From Bacteroidales bacterium (GTDB lineage: Bacteria; Bacteroidota; Bacteroidia; Bacteroidales; UBA932), in assembly GCA_028724885.1 (NCBI GenBank), contig JAQYTJ010000044.1, positions 1 to 38,908 on the forward strand: DNA of 38,908 bases, given 5' to 3'. Shown piece by piece: positions 18,040 to 26,494 of this stretch. The position numbers were made by a program, and so were the translations under genes. How positions within the stretch are numbered: position 1 is the stretch's first letter; each line of letters opens with the position of its first letter. The notes beneath the pieces were generated by a model. It was not told where the DNA came from, made no database searches, and saw only the letters and a list, made by a program, of their open reading frames with translations.

Positions 18040-19719
18040 CTACCAGCCCGGATTCTGCTTGCAAAGCGTATTGTCTTGGATTTCCGCCTTCGGAATAGGG
18101 AAGACCAAATACTTGCGTGGGAATAGCCTGTCCACCGGATCGCATTCCACGCGTTCATAGGAAAATCCGCCTGCGATTGGGGAGATGCGGATTCCATGCA
18201 GCTTGGAATGGTCCAGCACCTTCTCCGCCATATCCCATCGAACCAGATCGAGATAACGGTGTCCCTCCAATCCGAGCTCGCAGATTCGTTCTTTCGAAAG
18301 ATCCTTCAGATATTCATCCCAAGTATTCTTAACTGAGAGTTCCGGCAGACCGACCCTATCCCGGACCACTTTAAGATCCGCATAAGCCTTTTTGAAATCA
18401 TTCATGCGTGCATTGGCTTCGGAACGGATAAGATATATCTCCGATAGCCGCATCTCAGTCCAGTACGTAGCTGAAAGAAGTGACGAGTAATTGATGGTCT
18501 TTGAATCATCCAAGAACTTGCGGAAAAGGTATCCTGTCGTTGTCCTGTGGACATTGTCCTGACCCCCTACTGCGAAATCCATGTATCCGTCCGTACCTCC
18601 CTTGTACAACTGAAGTTTTCGCCCACGCCACTCCGCATCGTTGTAGAGAATTGAGGCGTAGAAACGTGGCTCCCGATTGTCAAAAGGTTTGTTTCCGTAA
18701 GAGGCAAGTTTCTTCCAGTCGAAAGGCGTGTACTGCCCATTGACGAGGATGTCGAAACTGGAAGCGTATTCATCGCTAGGTGCGGCTGTGGCTCCGATGG
18801 TTCCCTCTGAAATACCGGCCGCTTTGAAGTCGTAGGGCGGGCAGAAAAAGTTGTTGAATCTGTGCTGCTTCATGCCGATACCCTGCTGGAAATACGAGGC
18901 CATGATCAGCTCGCTGTTGCCCGGCTGGGTGAATATGCGCATGTACTCCGCAGCAGTCTTTCCGGGCATGAGGGCATAACCCATTCCCAGAACTTTGTCG
19001 CAGGCCTCTGCGGCTTTTTCCCATCGTTTCGCATACAAGGCTGCGCGCGCTATCATTCCGTATGCCGCACCCTTGGTTAGGCGGCCCGTCTCCGCTGCGC
19101 TCCAGCGGTCGGGCAGATCCGCAGCAGCTTTAGCATATTCATCCAGAATGAAAGTCCAGCACTCCTCTTCGGATGAACGTGCCTTTGCCCGCTCATTGGG
19201 GCCGTCCACTTTGTCTTCCGAAATACGAAGAATGACCCCGCCGTGGTAGACCACAAGCTGCTGATATGCGAAAGCACGGATGAACCGTGTCTCGGCGGTA
19301 CGGATTTTCAGCTGTTCAGGGTCAAGATCCTTCCCGTATTGGGAAACATCGGTAAAGTATTCGTTGCATCTTCGGATGTAACTGTACATGCTCGACCAGT
19401 TGGAACGGAAATTTTGATCGGCGTTCATCTGCAGATTGCCGTACAGGAAGCGGTTTACTAAGCCGCTTGAAACGCCATACCAGGAATATTTCACCAGATC
19501 GCTGATGCCGTCTCTCATCTGTTCCGGTGCCACATTGTTCTGTGCCACACTGTAAAAGAGTCCATAGAAACTCTTTACGTACAGATCGACGTTTTCTATG
19601 CTCGAAAAAGCAGTTGTCTCGTTGTACGTGTTCTTCGGATCCAGGTCCATGAAACTGTTGCATGACAGCATCATTGCAGTAAGAATGCCCAGCAGGATGT
19701 ATTTTAAATATTTTTTCAT
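18040..19719 (-). CDS. SusD/RagB-family nutrient-binding lipoprotein
   Basis: About 559 residues from the ATG at 19719, giving a compact lipoprotein signal with MLSC and Cys20. An alternative ATG at 19737 overlaps the susC stop as TAATG and would add six residues; translational coupling makes it possible. The mature start NSFMDLDPKNTYNETTAF, the helical repeats (TRFIRAFAYQQLVVYHGG, RAALYAKRWEKAAEACDKVL) and the C-terminal block LSEIYLIRSEANAR...KERICELGLEGHRYLDLVRW are diagnostic. SusD caps the SusC barrel at the cell surface and delivers oligosaccharides to it. Confidence 0.94.
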   Translation of the reverse strand: MKKYLKYILLGILTAMMLSCNSFMDLDPKNTYNETTAFSSIENVDLYVKSFYGLFYSVAQNNVAPEQMRDGISDLVKYSWYGVSSGLVNRFLYGNLQMNADQNFRSNWSSMYSYIRRCNEYFTDVSQYGKDLDPEQLKIRTAETRFIRAFAYQQLVVYHGGVILRISEDKVDGPNERAKARSSEEECWTFILDEYAKAAADLPDRWSAAETGRLTKGAAYGMIARAALYAKRWEKAAEACDKVLGMGYALMPGKTAAEYMRIFTQPGNSELIMASYFQQGIGMKQHRFNNFFCPPYDFKAAGISEGTIGATAAPSDEYASSFDILVNGQYTPFDWKKLASYGNKPFDNREPRFYASILYNDAEWRGRKLQLYKGGTDGYMDFAVGGQDNVHRTTTGYLFRKFLDDSKTINYSSLLSATYWTEMRLSEIYLIRSEANARMNDFKKAYADLKVVRDRVGLPELSVKNTWDEYLKDLSKERICELGLEGHRYLDLVRWDMAEKVLDHSKLHGIRISPIAGGFSYERVECDPVDRLFPRKYLVFPIPKAEIQDNTLCKQNPGW

Positions 19720-19736
19720 GACAAGCGATGTTTTCA

Positions 19737-22700
19737 TTAGAATGAGAGATCTATGCCGAAGGTACAAGTGCGTTGCTGTGGGTAGTATCCCACAACAGCA
19801 TTGTTGCTTTCAGGATCGATGTATTTGAATTCCGTGAAGGTCAGCAGATTGGTGCCGCTTACGAAAAAACGGAGATGGCTGACTCCGACCTTGCTCGTCC
19901 ACTTGCCTGGAAGGGTGTAGCCCAGCGTGAGGTTCTTGAGACGGACATAGGAGCCGTCCCGCTTCCAGAAATCGGAAAGGTTAGCATTGTTGTTGGAATG
20001 CAGGGTGCTGAGCCGGGGATATCGGGCATTCGTATTGTCCGGCCTCCAACTGTCTTCCACCAGGTAGAGCGGCGCATTATCATAGCGTCCGTACCAAGGA
20101 GACGTGAGCGGAGTGGAATCCGTGACACCGTTCTGCCAGACAGCCTGCAGCAGGCGGTCGCAGAGGGCAGCCCCTTGGAATTGCACGGAGAAATCTATGC
20201 CTTTGTACTGCGCGGACCCCGTAAGCGAGAACATCAGCTGCGGATAACCGGAACGAGCGATGCGGACTAAGTCGTCCGACGTAATCTGCCCGTCTCCGTT
20301 CACATCTTCGTACATGATGTCGCCCAGACGCGGCTGTTCCGAAATGGGCTTTGGGGCTTGTTCCAACTGCTCCTGCGTCTGGTATAGGCCGATGGCATGA
20401 AAACCGTAGATTCCTCCGATCGGCTTTCCGAGAATGTTCTGCCAAGGAAGCGTATTGTCCGCCTGAGTACGGCTCAAGACACGGTTCCGTGCATAGGTTA
20501 CGTTTGCATTCAGGTCGTAGCTGAATTCCCCAACTGCCTTGCGATGCGTCAGTACCAGTTCGAAGCCGCGATCGTCCACTGCGCCGGTGTTGGAGACCGT
20601 AGGGAAGTGTCCACCTAGTGAAGGCGGATAGGCTGCACCCACATTCTGCAGAATGTCATGGGTGTACTTGTAGAACACGTCCAGCTGGACTCCGAGCAAA
20701 CCTTTCCAGGCGTTGAAATCCACGCCAAGGTTATAGACCTGCGTTTTTTCCCAGGTCAATTCCCGGAATGGGTAGGAAATTTTGTTGTATAGCGTCTGCT
20801 GGCTGGTCGGTTTGTCACCGAAAGCAACGGCTGCTATCCCCAGCCCATATTGTTTCCGATATTGCCAGGCTCTGACATGGTCGCTGCCGAGGATTCCAGC
20901 AGAGACACGTAGTTTCAGAAAGTCCACCCACCGGATTCTATTCTTGAAGAAGTCTTCTTCAGAGACAACCCACCCGAAAGACGCAGATGGGAAGAAGCCC
21001 CATCGGTTCTCCTTTGCGAACAAATAGGATCCGTCGTATCGGAAAGACAGTTCTGCAAGATATTTCTGTGCAAAGGCATAGTTTAGTCGTCCGATATATC
21101 CAGCCCATGCGGCATGCTCCGATGAACCGGCGTTCTTCATGGTTGCCTTGTCCCCAAGATCAAGTTCATAGAGATCAGGAAGCGGGAAATCTCGCCGCTC
21201 TGCGCTCATGTTTGAGCTGCCTTTACGGACAGCTTCATACAAGAACAATGCAGAGGTTTCATGCCTGCCGAAACTTCTGTTCCAGGATACGGACGGACGA
21301 AGGATGATCTGATGGTTCTTTTTGTCTCTCCGAGTCAGCATACCGCCTTTCGTTAGATCCTGCGCATAGGAATAAACGTATTTTTTGTCAGTAAAACTAT
21401 ACTGCATCAATTGGTAGGTTTCCGTATAGGTCTTCCCGTCCATGTCCGACCAGTCATAGCTTCCGAAGAGGCTTGCCTTCAGTCCTTTGATGAAAGGAAA
21501 TTCATATTCTACGGTCGCGCTGGTCTCCAGCCTAGTGTCCCGTTGGAACACGCCGCCCGAATGCTGCGTTCCGTATTCAGGATTCATGGGTGATGTACGG
21601 AAGGCTCCGGTCGGGAAGCCCTGATAGGTTTTCGGAACGAACGGGAAATTGTACAGCAGCATATTGAACAGTCCCAGATAGCCTTGATCCTCAACGGAAT
21701 AGACGCCTGGACGCACATGGTCTCCGAAGATTCCGGCGAGGTTCACGGCAATCCGCCAGTGATCGCGGGGTTTCATGTCAATGTTCGCACGGAAATTGCT
21801 CCGCTCGTTCTTCATCCCTTTGATGATTCCGTTCTGACGCATGAAACCGCCACTGACATAGTAATTGATGCGGTCTGCTCCGCCGCTGACAGCAACCGAA
21901 TGTTGATGCATCATGGTAGGATCATAAATCGTGGCAGTCCAGTCTGTGTTCTCCAGTCCATCTTCGATGTCCCCATTGGAAGTGGCGGCGATTTCTTCAT
22001 CTGTGAAGTGAGCTGGCAAACCGTCCATCGTGCGGGCAAGATTGTAGTACTGCATGTATTGCGTACCGTTCATCATCTTCGGCAACATAATGGACTGCTG
22101 GACGGTCATTGTTCCGCGGTAATTGACCGAAGCCTTTCCTTCCCTCCCCTTCCTGGTAGTCACAAGAATGACTCCGTCTGCACCTCTCATGCCGTAGACT
22201 GCACAGGATGCCGCATCCTTGAGTACCGTGATGGATTCTATGTCGCCGGGGTCCAGCGAACCGAGCGGACGCTCCGCTCCATCCACCAAGACTAGCGGAC
22301 CTTCGGAAAGCCATGAAGACTGTCCGCGCACCAGCATCTTGACGTTGTCGGCACCTGGCGCACCGCTGGTCTGCTTGGTGATGATGCCGGGCAGTTTTCC
22401 GACAAGGGCCTGGGTCACATTGCTCGACACCGTTCTGACGATTTCAGCATTGCCTACGGCTGCTACCGAGCCGGTCAAATGCGCTTTCTTCTGAACACCG
22501 TACCCGACCACGACGACTTCGTCCAGACTATAGGTATCCTCTTTCATGACGATGTCAATGCGGTTCCGCCCCTGTACTTCGACAGTCACGTCTACAAGGC
22601 CAATCTGGGAGAATACCAACGAGGCCTGCCCATTGGTGACTATCTCATATTCGCCGTTCAAACCGGTGGTGGTACCGGTGTTAGTGCCGCTTACAATCAC

Positions 22701-22832
22701 ACCGACCCCGGGCAGGGATGCTCCGTTGACATCGGACACGGTTCCCCGTACCCGAACGGTCTGCGCATGCAATGCGGACTCCATCAGGCATGAAGCCAAG
22801 ATGAACATCCAAATAAACAATGATTTTCTCAT
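19737..22832 (-). CDS. SusC/RagA-family TonB-dependent outer membrane transporter
   Basis: 1031 residues. Signal peptide ends near residue 23 (ALHAQ). A carboxypeptidase-regulatory-like domain follows (VRGTVSDVNGASLPGVGV, residues ~26-110), then the plug starting DEVVVVGYGVQKK, then a long beta-barrel ending FGIDLSF with the C-terminal Phe used for outer-membrane insertion. It imports oligosaccharides using TonB/ExbBD energy together with the SusD encoded next. It opens the operon 22832 to 13224, which carries a phosphodiester glycosidase but no standard endo-hydrolase. No regulator lies upstream within the window. Confidence 0.95.
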   Translation of the reverse strand: MRKSLFIWMFILASCLMESALHAQTVRVRGTVSDVNGASLPGVGVIVSGTNTGTTTGLNGEYEIVTNGQASLVFSQIGLVDVTVEVQGRNRIDIVMKEDTYSLDEVVVVGYGVQKKAHLTGSVAAVGNAEIVRTVSSNVTQALVGKLPGIITKQTSGAPGADNVKMLVRGQSSWLSEGPLVLVDGAERPLGSLDPGDIESITVLKDAASCAVYGMRGADGVILVTTRKGREGKASVNYRGTMTVQQSIMLPKMMNGTQYMQYYNLARTMDGLPAHFTDEEIAATSNGDIEDGLENTDWTATIYDPTMMHQHSVAVSGGADRINYYVSGGFMRQNGIIKGMKNERSNFRANIDMKPRDHWRIAVNLAGIFGDHVRPGVYSVEDQGYLGLFNMLLYNFPFVPKTYQGFPTGAFRTSPMNPEYGTQHSGGVFQRDTRLETSATVEYEFPFIKGLKASLFGSYDWSDMDGKTYTETYQLMQYSFTDKKYVYSYAQDLTKGGMLTRRDKKNHQIILRPSVSWNRSFGRHETSALFLYEAVRKGSSNMSAERRDFPLPDLYELDLGDKATMKNAGSSEHAAWAGYIGRLNYAFAQKYLAELSFRYDGSYLFAKENRWGFFPSASFGWVVSEEDFFKNRIRWVDFLKLRVSAGILGSDHVRAWQYRKQYGLGIAAVAFGDKPTSQQTLYNKISYPFRELTWEKTQVYNLGVDFNAWKGLLGVQLDVFYKYTHDILQNVGAAYPPSLGGHFPTVSNTGAVDDRGFELVLTHRKAVGEFSYDLNANVTYARNRVLSRTQADNTLPWQNILGKPIGGIYGFHAIGLYQTQEQLEQAPKPISEQPRLGDIMYEDVNGDGQITSDDLVRIARSGYPQLMFSLTGSAQYKGIDFSVQFQGAALCDRLLQAVWQNGVTDSTPLTSPWYGRYDNAPLYLVEDSWRPDNTNARYPRLSTLHSNNNANLSDFWKRDGSYVRLKNLTLGYTLPGKWTSKVGVSHLRFFVSGTNLLTFTEFKYIDPESNNAVVGYYPQQRTCTFGIDLSF

Positions 22833-22966
22833 AATATGAATTGGTCAAAACTTAATCTGGCAGTTACACATATTTTCACCTCGATTCCAAGACAAAATGG
22901 TGTGTTGACAAGATCTTTCGTGTTTTATTTTGGAATCCTGTTTACTTGCTCTTGCTAGCAGTTGGG

Positions 22967-22998
22967 CAAAGTTATTAACATTTTTTCCAAAAAACAAC
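22967..22998 (-). promoter_or_regulatory. promoter of the susC-susD-NAGPA operon
   Basis: On the minus strand GTTG (22998-22995) lies 20 bases before TAACTTTG (22974-22967), matching the Bacteroidetes -33/-7 pattern with one -33 mismatch. The predicted leader is about 125-130 bases, common for susC messages. Confidence 0.55.
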
Positions 22999-23042
22999 TA
23001 TCTTTTTAAGATATTTTTTAATATTGTTAATATTTTATATAA

Positions 23043-23312
23043 TTTTTATATTTACATCGTAATAAACGGCTTGGCAAAAGGATAGCCGAGTCATTTCGCA
23101 GCGGCTACGGATGGTACGAGTACGAGTTCATACAACTCCACCTCCTGCCAGAAATCTCTTCTACAGCGAAACGTCAGAACACACGCACGTTCCGGGAACT
23201 GAAAGAAATCTTACATGTGCGTACCGAAGCTCTGTTGAATGCAAAAGCTGAAACTGAACTTTCCGGTTTCTGTACGGTGGCTCCTTTCAGCACCAAGACA
23301 GGATACAGATAA
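23043..23312 (+). pseudogene. start-less coding fragment, function unknown
   Basis: An open frame of 89 codons with no ATG, ending TAA at 23310-23312. Its composition is coding-like: GYGWYEYEFIQLHLLPEISS, then NTRTFRELKEILHVRTEALL and a short GFCTVAPFSTKTGYR tail. The first in-frame stop upstream (23040) lies in AT-rich non-coding DNA, so the 5' part of the gene appears lost. A GTG at about 23215 could start only a ~32-residue stub. I do not recognise the family. It lies on the strand opposite the flanking PULs. Confidence 0.35.
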
Positions 23313-23370
23313 AAAATATTTCTGTAGGTTTTATCTTTGGCGCAGCCACTGAAATCCATAAATTGATTTA

Positions 23371-23646
23371 ATGCATGAGTTCGCAAACATGGCAAAGGAT
23401 AAGAATGTGCCAAATATAGACTTTAACAAATACACCTTTATGGTTGGGCAGCTAAAGAAAGAGACCCCAGGATATGTCTTCGATAACCAAAGAGTGGACA
23501 TAGGCTTGAACAGCATTAGCCTGAATGTCACTTTGACCCGATTAAGCGTGGTGAATCCATTAGTGATGACATATTTCTATTTCTGGGGCCTGTATGATAA
23601 ACTGCCAGACCTCCCAGTCGTCCTGTCTGTGCAGGAAACTAGTTGA
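23371..23646 (+). pseudogene. probable C-terminal fragment of a conserved hypothetical lipoprotein
   Basis: 91 codons; an internal ATG at 23389 is equally possible. The sequence NIDFNKYTFMVGQ, alternating beta-strands and a final FYFWGLYDKLPDLPV resemble the C-terminal half of small Bacteroidetes beta-rich lipoproteins, but no signal peptide is present, so the N-terminal half is missing. Its stop overlaps the 3' end of the convergent GH31 gene by eight bases. It could still be expressed, but no promoter was seen. Confidence 0.4.
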
Positions 23647-26074
23647 TTTCGATTGTCAGCTTGTCGCTAACGCTGACAGTGCCGAGAGGGAGTCTGAGGA
23701 TGCCTTCGGAGTAGTTCCAGTTTTCTGCATTCCTGCCGTTCACGACAACTACAGAAGGCTTGGCATCGCTTTGCACCTCCAATGCGTAAGTCCTGGTTTG
23801 CGACATCCCATTGAAACTGCCCTGCACGGGGTTCAGCGTTATGGTCGTCTTGCCACCGTCCTGCCTGCACTCGAAAAGGGTGGAGCTGAGAGAGCCTTTT
23901 TCATATTCATAGCTCTCGCCATCGTCGTCCAGGAGAGTGTAGAAAGTGCTGCCGGAAGGATATATTCGTAAAGTCAGGTTCTCGAAAGGCTTTGCTCCAA
24001 GGTAGGATATTCCTTCGGCAGGCGAGTCAAAGCAACCTCCGAGGGTTGGAATTATGGCACCAGCGCGCACGAAGAGCAGCCCGGCTCTGCCCTCAGGCAC
24101 GACCCTATTGAAAGTCTCGCCCTTGCTTGCAATCTTCTCGCCAGACCAAGCATCGAACCAAGTGCCGGCAGGGAGATAAATTTCGTCCGTGAATATGCCG
24201 ACGCAGAAGCTGTCTCCGAACATGTACTGGTACGTCATGTCGTCGCAATTGCGGTCGTCTGGGAAGCTCAGAGGCATGGAGCGCACTATCGGCATGCCGT
24301 TTTGGGTGGCTCCCAATGCCATAGAATATATGTACGGAGCCAAGGAATATCTCAGCTTCACGTAGTACTTGTACATGTTCTGCTCTGGCTTGTCGTAGTA
24401 GAATGGCTGCATCATTGAAAACCAGCTGTTTATCTGCACCCAAGGCAAGAATAGCCCGAAATGCAGGCTCTGCATCTCCAGCTCGCGAGGTACGCTCATC
24501 ACGTCGCAGGAAGTGTTCAGGAAGCCGCTCATTCCAAGGTTCAGCTGGTCGTAGAGAGCCGTCTTGCCACCACCGTTGTCGCCGCTAGTGGATGCCGTCC
24601 AGTGCTGAGTACCTGCCCATCCACCGCAGTAATGGTGCCATGTGCGCTTCCCGTTGTATTTGCGTCCAAGTTCACGCATCTGCTTCGGCAGCAGCACCTG
24701 GTTCAGGTTGTGCATCTCCTTGTCCGTGCGCCCGTTGTAGTATTTCATGTTCGGATGATTGTCGATTGTCCTGGCAGGATCCAGCTTGAATCCCTCAACC
24801 CCTTGATCCATGAATCTCGTCAGGTGGGTCATCCAGTGTCCCTTGCCGGAAGTGTCCCTGCCATCTCGCAGAGCGAGCTCATCTTCCTCGGTGATGCTCA
24901 AGTCGAAATCCTCGCACAGCCAAAGGCCAAGGTGGAAGCCCATCGAACGCAGCTTGCCGATGAACAGTCTGTTGTGTAGCTTCTTCGGATACTCGTTGTG
25001 CGCCCAGTATGGTTCTGGCGAGAATTTGTCGAAATTCCAGTTTTTCTCAGTAGAGAAATCGTAGCGTTTTTCCATCCATTGAGGCTCAAGCCAGAATACG
25101 TCGCAAGGCACATCGGCCTGCCTGAACATTACGGCATCGCGCAGGATATTCCATTGGTCCTCAAGCATGTTCGGACCGAAGCAAAGCCCGTATGCCCATT
25201 TCGGCAAGACATAGCTACGCCCCGTCAGCAGAGTATATTCATTTAGGATGGCAGGCATGTCCTTGCCTATGAATATATAGAAGTCGGCTTCCTCCGCCAG
25301 GTCCAGGATGTTGAATCTTGACTTGGAAGTGCACCCGACGTCGAAGAAACTCTTGGAAGTGAGGTTGTCGTAAACGCCCCATCCGCTGGAACTCATCATG
25401 AAAGGCATGGGGATTTCCGTGTGCTGGTAGGTGGTCCACATGCGCAGGAATTCTCCACGATGCTGTATGTGATCCCTGCTGGTGCTCCCACCGCCATAGA
25501 ATCGCTCTCCGTCCTCGATGCTCATGCTCAGGGTTCCTACCGATGCTGCACCTGGAACTTCTCGTTTATCAATCTTGGCGAATATTCCATTATCGTCCCC
25601 GATTATCCCGCCGTTGTTTTCCACGACATGCAGGTCCTCGTATTTCTTGTTTGCATATTCCCTCAGCTCATTTGAAAGCTTGCTGGCATTCCCCGAATAT
25701 GATATATTCCTAATAACAATATTTCCTGAGGCATCCTTCACTGCGATGATGCCGCTCTTCTTGTCGATGCTTAATGAATATCCCGCCGTCGCCAGCATCC
25801 ATCGGTCTCTGTTTGTCCTGACATCGGTCTTGACAGGCTCCCAGTCGGTCTTGACGATGCCATAGCGCTCCATCAGCGACTCGGTGAAATCTCCGTTCTG
25901 CGAGATCCGCACCCGGAATATCCCGTCTGAGCAGGCCTGTACCCTCATGCTCATGCCTCCGGCCTTTAATGAATACGTCTGATTGTCTCTTTGTTCCACG
26001 CCGTCTGCGGCGGCAGCGCCGATAATGGATCCGGCAAGCAATGCTGTGATAGCAAGAAGTCGTCTGATGATCAT
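23639..26074 (-). CDS. GH31 alpha-glycosidase, exported
   Basis: 811 residues from the ATG at 26074, which gives a clean signal peptide; an ATG 29 codons upstream precedes non-signal sequence and is rejected. GH31 landmarks are GVYDN, WAYGLCFGPNM, the nucleophile in GFKLDPAR (Asp432), the acid/base in TSGDNGG (Asp499), and the C-terminal YLPAGTWFDAWSGE. A DUF5110-like tail ends the protein. GH31 members release alpha-linked glucose, xylose or galactose; the KLDPAR motif differs from the common W-x-D-x-x-E pattern, so specificity is open. Last gene of the second PUL, after a broken surface lipoprotein gene. Confidence 0.9.
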   Translation of the reverse strand: MIIRRLLAITALLAGSIIGAAAADGVEQRDNQTYSLKAGGMSMRVQACSDGIFRVRISQNGDFTESLMERYGIVKTDWEPVKTDVRTNRDRWMLATAGYSLSIDKKSGIIAVKDASGNIVIRNISYSGNASKLSNELREYANKKYEDLHVVENNGGIIGDDNGIFAKIDKREVPGAASVGTLSMSIEDGERFYGGGSTSRDHIQHRGEFLRMWTTYQHTEIPMPFMMSSSGWGVYDNLTSKSFFDVGCTSKSRFNILDLAEEADFYIFIGKDMPAILNEYTLLTGRSYVLPKWAYGLCFGPNMLEDQWNILRDAVMFRQADVPCDVFWLEPQWMEKRYDFSTEKNWNFDKFSPEPYWAHNEYPKKLHNRLFIGKLRSMGFHLGLWLCEDFDLSITEEDELALRDGRDTSGKGHWMTHLTRFMDQGVEGFKLDPARTIDNHPNMKYYNGRTDKEMHNLNQVLLPKQMRELGRKYNGKRTWHHYCGGWAGTQHWTASTSGDNGGGKTALYDQLNLGMSGFLNTSCDVMSVPRELEMQSLHFGLFLPWVQINSWFSMMQPFYYDKPEQNMYKYYVKLRYSLAPYIYSMALGATQNGMPIVRSMPLSFPDDRNCDDMTYQYMFGDSFCVGIFTDEIYLPAGTWFDAWSGEKIASKGETFNRVVPEGRAGLLFVRAGAIIPTLGGCFDSPAEGISYLGAKPFENLTLRIYPSGSTFYTLLDDDGESYEYEKGSLSSTLFECRQDGGKTTITLNPVQGSFNGMSQTRTYALEVQSDAKPSVVVVNGRNAENWNYSEGILRLPLGTVSVSDKLTIEIN

Positions 26075-26244
26075 GCAGTCTTGATTTGATTTTACTAATT
26101 TACTAAAAATAATACCAAAGCCAGAGCCCCAAAAATGTTGAAACACATCGCTTCTTGACACAGGATCCTTAACCTGTGCATTCTGATCGTCAAGCCAGCG
26201 GCCTGCTGTGTTTGGGGAATTTCAGGCTTATGCCAGAATTGTTC

Positions 26245-26475
26245 TTAGCCGCCTTTAACGGCAGCGACGTTTTCGTTCGAAGAAGTCCACATAGGGGTTG
26301 CGATTGATTCGCCAGGCGTGAATTACGGAGTCAGAGTGGCTGTCTGTACGACGTTGATCTGGACAGATGACGAATCCAAAGATATGCCTGAAGGAAGAGA
26401 ATCATCGTCCTTGCAGGAAGTGAACGAGATCATGCCCAAGATGGCGGCAAATGCGAATATTCTGTTTATTTTCAT
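26245..26475 (-). pseudogene. surface lipoprotein with Ig-like (Big_2-type) domain, broken by a stop
   Basis: An ATG at 26475, 19 bases after the susD stop, opens a lipoprotein: hydrophobic signal, Cys21, then KDDD, a surface-export-like acidic tag. A Big_2-like strand pattern begins (SGISLDSSSVQINVVQTATL) and reaches TAA at 26325-26323 after 50 codons. Directly beyond it the same frame resumes as FTPGESIATPMWTSSNENVA and KGG for 25 codons before another TAA, continuing the domain convincingly. This is the usual position of a SusE-like glycan-binding protein. The nonsense codon therefore seems to inactivate a once longer gene. A translated 50-residue peptide is still possible. Confidence 0.7.
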
Positions 26476-26494
26476 GATTCTTTCGTCTTATGGA

